Of a stretch of 64,000 nt of DNA, positions 7,562-17,184 are shown in pieces. Position 1 is the first letter of the stretch; every line of letters starts with the position of its first letter. Below the pieces are notes generated by a model. It had not been told where the DNA came from. It saw only the letters and a program-made list of their open reading frames with translations, and did not search any database. Location of the stretch: contig CAZYBU010000011.1 of NCBI GenBank assembly GCA_964645775.1, positions 16,462 through 80,461 of the forward strand, given 5' to 3'. The stretch comes from CAZYBU01 sp964645775. Lineage in GTDB: Bacteria > Spirochaetota > UBA4802 > UBA5550. The translations under genes were made by a program, and so were the position numbers.

Positions 7562-7930
7562 TCACAGAACCTGTTTTCCCACGCAATCACGTATGATCCT
7601 GTCCCGTTCAGGAGAATCTTTTTCAAAGACGCATCCGCATCGCCAGTTTTTGATGGCCTGGTGAGAATGTATGACCCGCACCAGGTCTTTCCGTACATGA
7701 CGGCCGACTCTGTAAAGGACGATCAGTGTATCGCCGGAACGGTATCTTGTGTTCTGATCAACATCGAGGGATATGCCCCCGATTGATATGTTGTTGACCC
7801 AGCATTCCTTTCCCTCGCTCTCCTCGGGATTAACTCCCGGGAGGTAATAGGTCGATTGAAAAAGATCTATCCTGGGAAAGGAGCGTTTATCCTTCCGGTC
7901 CTGGTCTTTCTTATTATTCAGGAAGAACAT
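7562..7930 (-). CDS. Single-domain PilZ protein (c-di-GMP receptor)
   Basis: 122 residues that are almost entirely one PilZ domain. The c-di-GMP binding elements are visible: an arginine-rich start (DKRSFPRIDL) and NISIGG, matching the RxxxR and (D/N)xSxxG motifs. It would relay c-di-GMP levels to a partner, often motility or export. Next gene on the strand is the large activase, about 115 bases upstream in its direction; co-transcription is possible. Confidence 0.75.
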   Translation of the reverse strand: MFFLNNKKDQDRKDKRSFPRIDLFQSTYYLPGVNPEESEGKECWVNNISIGGISLDVDQNTRYRSGDTLIVLYRVGRHVRKDLVRVIHSHQAIKNWRCGCVFEKDSPERDRIIRDCVGKQVL

Positions 7931-8044
7931 GAATCACTCTCTTGGTAATCCTGTACTTTCGGGGCCGGGAAGGCAGCCGGTAACCTGAAGGGGATTCCCA
8001 TTACAAGCCTCAGATTACCGGGTTTATGAATGCGTATTGACCTC

Positions 8045-11000
8045 TTACACCCTGATCGTCTCAATCGAAGTGTCAACCTGTTCTGATTTCTTCTTATCCT
8101 GGCCGGCATCCATGAAGACGTACTGACGCGCCTGGTGCATAAAGGCCTCAAGGCGTGTTCGTATATTCACGTCTTCCGCACCGTCGAACTTGAAGGTCGT
8201 TATGGCTGTGTTCGGATAGTCTGTCTTCAGGCTCTTCAGCATGGCGGCGATAGGTGTGCCAAGGAGGCAGGTGAAGGGGATAAGGTTTATTATCCCGTTT
8301 ATGCCCTGGCTTTCCACCAGCCAGCGCGCTTTGCCCATGCTTATGACGATTTCGTTCTCAATTATCTCATCCACGTAAGGTTCCGCCAGGTCCTCAAGTT
8401 CCTGGACGCCCGGCTCGGGATAAATCTGGAAGTAATCCTCAAAGGGTTTGTAGATCCTGTGCTCCTCAAAATGCTGCCATGAGTCTGATATGAACATATT
8501 GGCCCATTCCCCAAGCCTCTTCTTACGGGATGATTCCACCAGGACAACATGGTTGAAGTGGAGCATGTTCTCGGCTACGGAGGGGGCGACGACTTCTCCT
8601 CCCATCTCTTCAATCATCTCGATTATATTGTTGTTGCTGTAGGGATGCCATCTGAGGTAAAACTCGCCGATAATGCCTATCTTCGGTTTAACCCTGCTCC
8701 GGTCCACCTTTACTGTGTCGAATTCTCTGCGGGCCAGTTTCATCGTGTTGACGACACTGCCCCTCTTTCTGATTGTTTCTATCAGCATCTTCCGGGATCG
8801 ATCATAGGCGGCCTGGGCCTCGCCCGGGTTAACCTCGTAGGGTTTCGTTTCCCGGAGGGCTTTGAACAGGCAGTCCGTTGCTACAATGGCGGTCCAGGAC
8901 TCAAGAGGCATTCTCCGGTTAACCCGTCCCATATCGATCATGGCCTTTTCGGCCGATGGAGCGTAAACTTCTACGTCCGGGTGACCCAGTTGTTTCAGAA
9001 CAAGTCTCTGCATGGCTTCGTAATGGTTCAGGCGGCAAACACCGTTACCGGCCGGCATGAAGAAGGCGGAATTGTCCGGGTCAAAATCAGGTCTCTGGGC
9101 CATCCTGACTACGTCCCCGGTCATGACTATATAGGGGAAACATTCTTTATTATTGGTGTACTTCCGGGCCCAGAGAAGACTCTCATCGTCGGTGGGCGGC
9201 AATACCTCGGTAACCAGTCCGTTTGCTTCAAGGGCCGCGGCCAGGGAAAAGACATGGTCCGTGAGGTTGGGAAGATAAAGCTTCTTGCCTGAGCGGAGAA
9301 GGTTTTTGCCCACCACATCTGGCGGCTCCCCCTTGGGAAGGTCCTGTATATTGCTGTAGTGTCTTCTCCGGGAAGAGGTGAGGCTGTCCACGAAGGCCTC
9401 GGCCCGTGTCATGATACCGGCGTCAGCGCTGTGCTCGTCCACCTCAAGTATAAGGCTCGGTTTGTCGCCCATCATGTACCTGAAGTACTGAAGAATAAAG
9501 GAATCGGGGCCGCAGGCAAAGTTTGTTATGTACACTGGAAAGAGTCTGGGGTCGTCACGGATGAGCTTGGCGGCGCCCAGGAGGCGATGGCCGGCGTACC
9601 AGTACATGGTGGGAAGCTCATCCTGCACGTCCATCGTGTTAAGGAGCAGGAAGTCCATCGGAATGACTTTGACTCCCAGGCTGTTGATCTTGCCCGGTAC
9701 ATCGAGGTTAATGCCCCGGTCCGGTCCGTTGTAGGCCCGGCTTATAACGGCAATGGCGAACTCGTCATCTTTAATATCTGCAATGGCTTTCCGTCCCTCA
9801 TCATACAACGCGTTCCGGAAATTGTCCAGGGACTCTTCCGCTACCCTGAGGGCGCGGGATATCTCTCTCTTGCTGACGTTGAGTTCTTTTCCGAGCCCCT
9901 TATGCAGTTCCCGCAGGGTAAAGGAGCGCCCCACGGATGGCTTGAAGATGGGGGAAAGGACCTTCACGCCCATGGACTCCAGGTCGAAGGCGGTCCGAAC
10001 GATATCGGGAGCTGTCTGGATATAGGTACAGAGCAGGGTCTCCTTCACATTGGGATTGTAATTAATCATATCCATGAGGTAGGGGAGGAATACGTAGTCT
10101 ACTTCCTGCTGAACCAGGTCAAGGATATGACCGTGGAGAACCTTTATGGGGAAACAGGTCTCTTCAACAACTGTTTCCAGGCCCATGTTGATGTGTTTGT
10201 TGTTGGTGGGGGAGGAAAAAACCGGTTCATAGCCGAGTTCCGTGAAGAGGGCCTTCCAGTAGGGAAGGTCCTCATAGATCATCATGGAGTAGGGGATGCC
10301 GACTCTGCCACGCACCTTCTCTTCGGAGAGGGTGCGATTATATGAATTGTGTAATATTTCATCCCGTATCTTGTAGTAATCAGGTACGTTTTGTATTTTG
10401 TCATCGTCCTTTTTGACGTCGTACTTGTCACAGCGGCTTCCGTAAAAGAAGAGGGAACCATCAGCCAGCTTGACCCGGTTTATGGTACAGTTATTGGCGC
10501 AGCTGTGACATTCAAAGGTATTGAGCTCGTAATCCTGCTCCGCCGCGTTCCAGCCCTTGAAGGTTGAGCCCTCTTCACGCGCGTTGTCCCTGGCCATTAG
10601 GGCCGCCCCGATGGCGCCCATGACCTCATGGTTGGCTGGTACTGTGACCGGTTTACCCAGGACCGTTTCGAAGGCCGCGGTGACCGCTTTATTAAAAGCG
10701 ACCCCGCCCTGAAAGAAGATATTATCACCGATTCGTCTTCCTTCAACGACCTTGTTTATGTAATTATAGACAATGGAGTAGGCGAGTCCGGCAACGATAT
10801 CTTCTTTGGGCGCTCCTTTCTGCTGGTGATGGACCAGGTCAGATTCCATGAAGACCGTGCAACGCTCCCCGCATTTACTCGGATCCTTCGCGCAGAGGGC
10901 AAAGTCGCTGAACTGTTGTTTAATGTCTACGTCAAGTCGCTCCGCCTGTTCCTCCAGGAAGGAACCTGTACCCGCGGCGCAGACCTTGTTCATTTCGAAA

Positions 11001-12334
11001 TCGACGATGGCGCCGTCGTCCAGGCTTATATATTTGGAGTCCTGACCGCCTATCTCGAAGATAGTGTCGACGCCGGGATCGATTTCCCGGGCACCCCTGG
11101 CATGGGCAGTTATCTCGTCCTTGACCATGTCCGCCCCGACAAAATCTCCTATCAGGTATCGGGCGGATCCCGTGGTGCAGGCTCCGGCCACGTCAACCAG
11201 CGCGTCCATGTCCTGGCCGATTTCGCGGAGACCGCGCTTGACCGCCTCAATGGGCTGGCTTCCGGTCCGAAGGTACTCCTTGGCCAGGAGGCTGCCCTCT
11301 TCATTTATTAGAACGATGTTTGTACTTATGGATCCGATGTCTATACCCAAAAATGCCCGGACCTTCCTGCCGTCAGCCGGCATCCTGATGGTCTCTTCCT
11401 TGGCGATAAGGTGTTCCTCCCGAAGCTTAAGAGGATCAAATCCTTCTTCCACGTCGATGACCTTTTTCAGATAAGACCGTATACCTTCCAGGTTAGGGAG
11501 TTCCATCTCGCGGTCAAAGACATTGATGGCTGCACCGAGGGCGCCGATCAGGGAGTTGTGTTCCGGGATGACCAGTTCATCTTCCGAAAGATTCAGGACC
11601 TCACGGAAGGCCCGCACCATACCCTTGTTTCGCGCGACCCCTCCTATGAAAGCGACGTTCTTTTCTATCGGCATGTTCTTGCCGATGGTGGCCTTGAAGT
11701 TGCGGGCCATGGCGAAGCAGAGGCCGGCCACAATATCGTGAAGGGGAGTTCCTTTCTGCTGCAGGTGTATCATGTCGCTCTTGGCGAAAACAGAGCATCG
11801 GCCTGCGATACGGGGCGGCTTCTCGGATCTCATGGCCATTTCCCCGAATTCTTCTTCGATATTAACTCCGAGGCGGGAGGCCTGCTGGTCAAGAAAGGCG
11901 CCTGTGCCGGCCGCGCAGAGTGTGTTCATGGTAAAGTTCTCGACTATGAATTCACCCGATTTACCATTGTTGCCCACCAGGATGAGCTTGGAATCCTGTC
12001 CGCCGATATTTATAATGGAACGGACATCATCGTATAGATGGCTGACGGCCATAGTCTCGGCGATGACTTCGTTAATGAATTCTCCGCCGATGATTCCGGA
12101 AATTCTTTTTCCCCCGGAACCGGTCAGTCCAATGCCGCTGACCTGTTCGATGGGAAAACGGGTAAACATATCCTCCAGCAGGTCGAGAAGCACCTGGCCG
12201 GGATGGCCTCTGTGGCGGAGATAATGGCTCTCAAGGATTTCACGCTTTTCGTTGAGAAAAACGATCTTGGCGGTAACCGAACCGAGGTCTATGCCAATGA
12301 CTATCTTTTTAGGCTGTGATTGACGAATATTCAT
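8045..12334 (-). CDS. Giant acyl-CoA dehydratase activase-related protein (two ASKHA domains + DUF2229 + HgdB-like region)
   Basis: At 1429 residues, a fusion of two ATPase activase domains of the BcrA/D-BadF-HgdC type. Domain 1 has GIDLGSVTAKIV, NIGGQDSKLI and LCAAGTGAFLDQQ; domain 2 (from about residue 330) has GIDIGSISTNIV, EIGGQDSKYI and VCAAGTGSFLEEQ. A cysteine-bearing link (ECHSCANNC) leads to a DUF2229-like region and a C-terminal part resembling 2-hydroxyacyl-CoA dehydratase subunits. Activases use ATP to inject an electron from an Fe-S cluster into a dehydratase or reductase. No separate dehydratase is nearby, so the substrate is unknown. AGGAG lies upstream of the ATG. Confidence 0.85.
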   Translation of the reverse strand: MNIRQSQPKKIVIGIDLGSVTAKIVFLNEKREILESHYLRHRGHPGQVLLDLLEDMFTRFPIEQVSGIGLTGSGGKRISGIIGGEFINEVIAETMAVSHLYDDVRSIINIGGQDSKLILVGNNGKSGEFIVENFTMNTLCAAGTGAFLDQQASRLGVNIEEEFGEMAMRSEKPPRIAGRCSVFAKSDMIHLQQKGTPLHDIVAGLCFAMARNFKATIGKNMPIEKNVAFIGGVARNKGMVRAFREVLNLSEDELVIPEHNSLIGALGAAINVFDREMELPNLEGIRSYLKKVIDVEEGFDPLKLREEHLIAKEETIRMPADGRKVRAFLGIDIGSISTNIVLINEEGSLLAKEYLRTGSQPIEAVKRGLREIGQDMDALVDVAGACTTGSARYLIGDFVGADMVKDEITAHARGAREIDPGVDTIFEIGGQDSKYISLDDGAIVDFEMNKVCAAGTGSFLEEQAERLDVDIKQQFSDFALCAKDPSKCGERCTVFMESDLVHHQQKGAPKEDIVAGLAYSIVYNYINKVVEGRRIGDNIFFQGGVAFNKAVTAAFETVLGKPVTVPANHEVMGAIGAALMARDNAREEGSTFKGWNAAEQDYELNTFECHSCANNCTINRVKLADGSLFFYGSRCDKYDVKKDDDKIQNVPDYYKIRDEILHNSYNRTLSEEKVRGRVGIPYSMMIYEDLPYWKALFTELGYEPVFSSPTNNKHINMGLETVVEETCFPIKVLHGHILDLVQQEVDYVFLPYLMDMINYNPNVKETLLCTYIQTAPDIVRTAFDLESMGVKVLSPIFKPSVGRSFTLRELHKGLGKELNVSKREISRALRVAEESLDNFRNALYDEGRKAIADIKDDEFAIAVISRAYNGPDRGINLDVPGKINSLGVKVIPMDFLLLNTMDVQDELPTMYWYAGHRLLGAAKLIRDDPRLFPVYITNFACGPDSFILQYFRYMMGDKPSLILEVDEHSADAGIMTRAEAFVDSLTSSRRRHYSNIQDLPKGEPPDVVGKNLLRSGKKLYLPNLTDHVFSLAAALEANGLVTEVLPPTDDESLLWARKYTNNKECFPYIVMTGDVVRMAQRPDFDPDNSAFFMPAGNGVCRLNHYEAMQRLVLKQLGHPDVEVYAPSAEKAMIDMGRVNRRMPLESWTAIVATDCLFKALRETKPYEVNPGEAQAAYDRSRKMLIETIRKRGSVVNTMKLARREFDTVKVDRSRVKPKIGIIGEFYLRWHPYSNNNIIEMIEEMGGEVVAPSVAENMLHFNHVVLVESSRKKRLGEWANMFISDSWQHFEEHRIYKPFEDYFQIYPEPGVQELEDLAEPYVDEIIENEIVISMGKARWLVESQGINGIINLIPFTCLLGTPIAAMLKSLKTDYPNTAITTFKFDGAEDVNIRTRLEAFMHQARQYVFMDAGQDKKKSEQVDTSIETIRV

Positions 12335-12552
12335 AAACCCTCAACTCCTGGGATTGTCAGCAAATTTTTTTTCTTTTACCATTCAGGCGTGACAGAACAG
12401 TTATTTTTCCACAATATGGCATATAAAGAGGTATCATGAACCATATCAGGCTGAAAGGACTATCTATGTACTCATTGTCAACAATATTATGAGACAGGGG
12501 GAAAAGACAACATTTTGCAAGTTTTTTTCCAAAAAATTACGATGCACTATTA

Positions 12553-13662
12553 GTGAAGCCATCCATGAAAGGAATTGAAGACATTCACTATATCCTCTAT
12601 GACAGAGGCGAGAAGGAGAGCAGGATTGTCCGGGCTTTCAGAGAGTTGAGATCTGAGAAACTCACTTACCGGGATAATCCCGAACCCCTTCTGGATGAAC
12701 TGAAAATGATGGGCGTGGACAGCCATTCTCTTATCCTTCTATCTTCTTTTCGCGGAAGATCCTGGCAGATGTGTCCCGGTTCTCCGGGAATGATATGCTG
12801 TAATTACCAGCTTATAAACACCTGTTTCGGGTGTCTCTACGATTGTACCTATTGTTTCCTCCAGCTCTACCTCGAATCTTACGGTATTATGCAGTTCACC
12901 GGAGTGGACGAAGGGATAGAGATGCTTCCGGAACGGGTGCCGGTAAGAGAGGGATGGGTGAGCAGATTAGGGACCGGAGAATTTACCGATTCTCTGATGA
13001 TGGACCGAGTCACCGGTATAGCCCGCCGGGTAACGGAAACCATGAGGGAGAGGCGTGATGTTTTCCTGGAGTTCAAAACCAAGTCAAATAACATTGACCA
13101 CCTGCTGGATATGGACCCGGCCGAAATCGTTGTCATGGCCTGGAGCCTGAACACGCCCTTTGCGATAGAGCAATACGAGAAGGATACCGCCTCCCTGGAA
13201 GAAAGGCTATCGGCTGCAGGCAGAGCGGCGGGCGCCGGTTTTCTCCTGGCCTTTCACTTCGATCCCATGATAATCTATCCCGATCACCTGGAAGAATATC
13301 TCAAGGTGGTGGACAGGATGATGAATTCTGTGCCTCCTGAGCGTGTAGCCTGGGTCTCCCTCGGCTGTTTCCGCTATGTTCCCGGTTTTCCCGACGCCAT
13401 GAGGGTCCGTTTCCCTGATGAAAAGATGACCTTCCCGGAGATGGTGCCGGGCCTGGACGGTAAATACAGGTACCTGAAACCGAAAAGAGTGGAACTCTAC
13501 GAGAAAATGATGGATCGAATAAGACAATATGATTCCCGGATTTTTGTCTATCTTTGCATGGAATCTGATGACATCTGGTATCGCCTAACGGGACGGGATT
13601 ACGCGAATTCCAGGGAACTGGAAAAAGAATTGAGCGACAATCTGATTTTTCGCTTTCGTTAA
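12553..13662 (+). CDS. Radical SAM protein of the spore photoproduct lyase (SPL) family
   Basis: 369 residues. The radical SAM cluster motif CxxxCxxC is Cys94, Cys98 and Cys101 (CLYDCTYC), preceded by another cysteine (Cys91), in the context typical of SplB-like enzymes. The pattern fits an SPL homologue; non-sporulating bacteria also carry relatives whose substrate is unknown, so DNA photoproduct repair is only one possibility. GTG at 12553 gives the longest form; ATG at 12565 is an equally likely start. Divergent from the giant activase gene. Confidence 0.7.
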   Translation: MKPSMKGIEDIHYILYDRGEKESRIVRAFRELRSEKLTYRDNPEPLLDELKMMGVDSHSLILLSSFRGRSWQMCPGSPGMICCNYQLINTCFGCLYDCTYCFLQLYLESYGIMQFTGVDEGIEMLPERVPVREGWVSRLGTGEFTDSLMMDRVTGIARRVTETMRERRDVFLEFKTKSNNIDHLLDMDPAEIVVMAWSLNTPFAIEQYEKDTASLEERLSAAGRAAGAGFLLAFHFDPMIIYPDHLEEYLKVVDRMMNSVPPERVAWVSLGCFRYVPGFPDAMRVRFPDEKMTFPEMVPGLDGKYRYLKPKRVELYEKMMDRIRQYDSRIFVYLCMESDDIWYRLTGRDYANSRELEKELSDNLIFRFR

Positions 13663-13735
13663 ATATGTACTTGACCGTTCAGGGGATCATTCGTTTGCAT
13701 ACAGTAGTTTTTCGTATTAATAAGGAGAAGAAAGA

Positions 13736-14857
13736 GTGACCGACTATCAGGAATGCCGCAGGGAACTCCATTTCATCTTTGATAACGTTAAGGAATTCTA
13801 CTCCTCCATCGGTATAGAGAAACGGAGAGAGCGGCTGGAGAACCTCCAGAAAAAGACCGGCGAGCCCGATTTCTGGGAAGACAGCCAGAGGATGGCGGAA
13901 GTCAACCAGGAAATCAGCCATCTCTCCCGGAGAGTCGAGCCCTGGGAGCAACTGGTACAGGAGTTGTCTGATTCCCTGGATCTTCTCGATATGGCCCTGG
14001 ATGAAAAAGACACATCGGTTCTGGATGACATTTGTTCCAGGAGAGATGAGTTCCAGAACCGGTTCGAGGAGATGGAGTCTCTGGAACTCCTTTCGGGAAA
14101 GGGGGACTCCAGCAACGCTTTTATTACGGTCCACCCGGGGGCGGGTGGAACAGAATCCCAGGACTGGGCACTGATGCTTCTTCGTATGTACAGCCGCTGG
14201 GCCGAGAAAAAAGGGATGAAGCTTGAGACCATCGACTATACGCCGGGTGAAGAGGCAGGCATAAAAAGCGCCACGGTCCTTCTCAGGGGAGAATACGCCT
14301 TCGGTTACCTGAAGGGAGAGAACGGAGTTCACCGGCTGGTGCGCATATCTCCCTTTGACGCCAATAAGAGAAGGCACACATCCTTCGCCTCAGTGGAGGT
14401 GATTCCAGAGATATCTGAGTCTATCGAGGTTGATGTTAAAGAGAGTGACCTGAAGATAGACACCTATCGCGCTTCCGGGGCCGGCGGGCAGCACGTCAAC
14501 ACCACGGACTCGGCGGTTCGCATAACGCACATCCCCACCGGCATCATTGTTCAGTGTCAGAATGAACGTTCCCAGCACAAGAACCGGGCTCAGGCCCTGA
14601 AGGTACTTAAGTCGAGGATATTCGAGAAGAAACGCCAGGAACAGGAGGCGAAGAAGCTCGAAAATATGGGAGAAAAGAAAGATATCTCCTGGGGGAACCA
14701 GATTCGTTCCTATGTTTTCCAGCCCTACACCCTGGTTAAGGACCACCGTACCGGGGAAGAGACCGGCAGTGTGGAATATGTCTTTGACGGTGATATCGAC
14801 CGCTTTATATACGCCTGGCTCAGGGAGACCAAACGGGACACCGAGAACAGCGCCTGA
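13736..14857 (+). CDS. prfB: Peptide chain release factor 2
   Basis: Terminates translation at UGA and UAA. Key motifs sit at the same numbers as in E. coli RF2: the stop-recognition tripeptide SPF at 205-207 and the catalytic GGQ at 250-252. The start is GTG with AAGGAG upstream. The gene is one uninterrupted frame, with no in-frame UGA and CUUUGA slippage site near codon 25, so the usual autoregulatory +1 frameshift is absent. Length 373 residues is normal. Confidence 0.97.
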   Translation: MTDYQECRRELHFIFDNVKEFYSSIGIEKRRERLENLQKKTGEPDFWEDSQRMAEVNQEISHLSRRVEPWEQLVQELSDSLDLLDMALDEKDTSVLDDICSRRDEFQNRFEEMESLELLSGKGDSSNAFITVHPGAGGTESQDWALMLLRMYSRWAEKKGMKLETIDYTPGEEAGIKSATVLLRGEYAFGYLKGENGVHRLVRISPFDANKRRHTSFASVEVIPEISESIEVDVKESDLKIDTYRASGAGGQHVNTTDSAVRITHIPTGIIVQCQNERSQHKNRAQALKVLKSRIFEKKRQEQEAKKLENMGEKKDISWGNQIRSYVFQPYTLVKDHRTGEETGSVEYVFDGDIDRFIYAWLRETKRDTENSA

Positions 14858-14958
14858 TCGGAATTGCAGGTTATGTAGTAAGAAATGTACTTGCTAATAC
14901 CCTGCTCTTGTATATAAGAGTCTCATGCCCTTGCATTTAATTCTTCAGGCAGGTAACG

Positions 14959-15813
14959 ATGAAGGTAACGGTTGACCAGCTTGATCATCTTTATGCCCAG
15001 TATGGTGAAGAAGTTCAGCTGAGGTACCTCAACGATCAGAAGATACTTGCTACAAAGATGCTGGCCGATACCCTCATCCTTCCCAATCACATTCCCCTTC
15101 TGAGGCAGGCACGTTTGCGGACCATTGATGTGGTCTACGAGCCGGTATCTTATCAGTACCTTCAAAGAGAATTCCCGGCCTGCTTCAGACCCCCTTACAA
15201 AACCCTGGGGTACATGGATTTCGACCGTCATCTGGAAATACTTGAACGGGCCAGCCTCGCTTCTCACAGGGAACGGTATGTCACGGTTGTCGGTGACATA
15301 TATGCTCCCGATCCGCTGACCGGGCGAAGATCAATTGTTCTGCAGCATAACGACAAGGTTACATACCGGAACTGGAATACCCTGAAAAGGAACCTGGACA
15401 GGAATATTCGAATCCCCTACAGAAATTCCGAGGTTGCGATTATTATCCTGGTGAATCTGACCATGGACTCCGAGACGGAATACGTGGAAAGATTCAGAAA
15501 AAACACGGACCTTATTACCATTATGGTTTCAAACAGGACGGAGTATGCCAGAGAGATTGCCCCCGATTTCATACCCACGGAAGATATCTTCTCCGTTACC
15601 GATCCATCTAATCTCCTGGATACTTATGTGGAATCCAACGCCCGCCTGATTATCATTGGGGAGAACATTAACGATTCCTATAAACAGGCTCTGATAAAGG
15701 TCAAAAGGTTTGACAAATTCGTAAGAATGATGGTTGTTCCCTCTATAGACCATAGTAACCTGGATCATTTTTTTAAGCAGATGGCGCTCGTATATAACTC
15801 TGACCGGTGGTGA
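14959..15813 (+). CDS. Conserved hypothetical protein, first of a two-gene unit
   Basis: Not recognised. 284 residues, soluble, no signal peptide. The sequence is a mixed alpha/beta pattern with hydrophobic strands (VAIIILVNLTM, ITIMVSNRT, ARLIIIGENIN) alternating with helices, reminiscent of a Rossmann-like or receiver-like repeat. The start follows GGCAGGTAACG. One base separates its stop from the next gene, so they are very probably co-translated partners. Confidence 0.6.
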   Translation: MKVTVDQLDHLYAQYGEEVQLRYLNDQKILATKMLADTLILPNHIPLLRQARLRTIDVVYEPVSYQYLQREFPACFRPPYKTLGYMDFDRHLEILERASLASHRERYVTVVGDIYAPDPLTGRRSIVLQHNDKVTYRNWNTLKRNLDRNIRIPYRNSEVAIIILVNLTMDSETEYVERFRKNTDLITIMVSNRTEYAREIAPDFIPTEDIFSVTDPSNLLDTYVESNARLIIIGENINDSYKQALIKVKRFDKFVRMMVVPSIDHSNLDHFFKQMALVYNSDRW

Positions 15814-15814
15814 T

Positions 15815-16741
15815 ATGGCACAGAATTCAGAAGGTTCTTTCAAGCAGAGATTATTCAGATACTTCCAGCCTGTGGGCCGGGTGGAGGGTTTTAACCCTGA
15901 TTTTACCTCCTTCGACCTTGGGAGCAGCCTGAACTCCATGCCCGGTTCAAGGGAGTTCTATTACCTGAACAGGTTCAGCAGTGACGATCTAAAGGCTATC
16001 ATGTCCGAGGTCGGTCTGGTGCGGCACCTGGAGAAGAAGGGATTCGGTGAGCTCCACATCCAGATCGATATCGACGAGGCCATGGTTCATTACCTTAAGC
16101 TCTACAACGGGGAGATAAAACCTGGCAATCTTCTTTTGGATCTAAGGCTTACAGAGACCAAGTTCCGTCCCGCGGAGGAGTTTTTCAGTGAACGGATAGG
16201 CGCCCTGACCTTCGACATGATCGTCATCGAATGGCTATCGGCTCAGAACCCGAAGGGTGAGTTCTCCGATGATAAGCCCCAGCTTCCGGGACAGAAAAAA
16301 CCGGGGCTGGGTATCCTGAATTACTGTTTCGAGATGATGTATGTCGTGGCCCGGGAGATAACGAGGGACGGTTTCATGGACGTGCCGGACCATATGCACG
16401 GCGCTGTCATGTATTCCCGGAAGTTCAAATTCTTCAACCCCGCCCACGAGGCGGTCCTACGGGCCATCATACGCGACCTGAGCGACTTCCACCTGGTGGA
16501 CATCTCCTGGGGGATGATAACCGATACGGTCATAGATAAGGACAAGGGAAAACCCCAGGTCTACGACCCCTCGGAGCAGATATTCTCTGTTTCCGACAGG
16601 ATGCACAAATACTTCCAGTCCCGAAAATACCGAAACAGGTTCAACGAGGTCTATAAAAAGAAGCACTACTACCTGGATTACGACGAAATGGTCAAACGGA
16701 GGGATAAGATTCTCAAGAAAAAGAATATCGTTGAGCTTTAG
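15815..16741 (+). CDS. Conserved hypothetical protein, second of a two-gene unit
   Basis: Not recognised. 308 residues, soluble, with a basic C-terminal tail (KRRDKILKKKNIVEL). The central part reads FGELHIQIDIDEAMVHYLKL and, further on, TFDMIVIEWLSAQ, an alpha/beta arrangement. It converges on, and overlaps by four bases, the FlgN-like flagellar gene. A role near motility or signalling would be guilt by association only. Confidence 0.6.
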   Translation: MAQNSEGSFKQRLFRYFQPVGRVEGFNPDFTSFDLGSSLNSMPGSREFYYLNRFSSDDLKAIMSEVGLVRHLEKKGFGELHIQIDIDEAMVHYLKLYNGEIKPGNLLLDLRLTETKFRPAEEFFSERIGALTFDMIVIEWLSAQNPKGEFSDDKPQLPGQKKPGLGILNYCFEMMYVVAREITRDGFMDVPDHMHGAVMYSRKFKFFNPAHEAVLRAIIRDLSDFHLVDISWGMITDTVIDKDKGKPQVYDPSEQIFSVSDRMHKYFQSRKYRNRFNEVYKKKHYYLDYDEMVKRRDKILKKKNIVEL

Positions 16742-17184
16742 TGTATCCTGCCCATAATCTTTCTCATGCGTACCAGCTCCTCAATATCCTGTTCCACCAC
16801 GTTCTCTATCTGTTCCAGGATTTCGGAACAGCGGGTCATCTGTGCCAGGTTCTCTTTTAACAGGCCTGATCTCTCTAATACGAGGGCCCGCTTTTCACGG
16901 GTGACATCGCATTCCGGGATCATAGATTCCCATTCGGCGGTATCAACTCCCATCCTTCGGGCCACCTCTGCCGCGATACGCGAGGATTCCATATCCAGCT
17001 CATCATAGTTATTCCGCAGGTCTGTTACCCTGGTCATGATTTCCTCGAGACGTTCGGTGAAGCCGCTTTGCAGGTCTGACAGACAGAGACGGCCCTCTTT
17101 ACAGAGGGCCTGGAGGATGTCCCTTTGCCGGGCTATGAGGTCGTTTCGTTCTTTTAAAAGGGATAGGATATCATCCCTCAACAC
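16738..17184 (-). CDS. FlgN/FliT-like flagellar export chaperone
   Basis: 148 residues, nearly all helical with a coiled-coil pattern (LLKERNDLIARQRDILQAL), as in FlgN, FliT and related export chaperones that hold hook-associated or cap proteins before secretion. Directly downstream of fliS, which overlaps its start. GTG at 17184 is chosen because AAGGGAA lies before it; a longer frame to 17232 would overlap fliS by 62 bases. Family call rests on size, helical content and context. Confidence 0.6.
   Translation of the reverse strand: MLRDDILSLLKERNDLIARQRDILQALCKEGRLCLSDLQSGFTERLEEIMTRVTDLRNNYDELDMESSRIAAEVARRMGVDTAEWESMIPECDVTREKRALVLERSGLLKENLAQMTRCSEILEQIENVVEQDIEELVRMRKIMGRIH

Noticed and set aside
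9359..10345. Plus-strand frame of 328 codons inside the giant activase gene
   Set aside because: It is antisense to a gene with clear domains, contains no recognisable motif and has low-complexity Gly/Val bias typical of a shadow frame.
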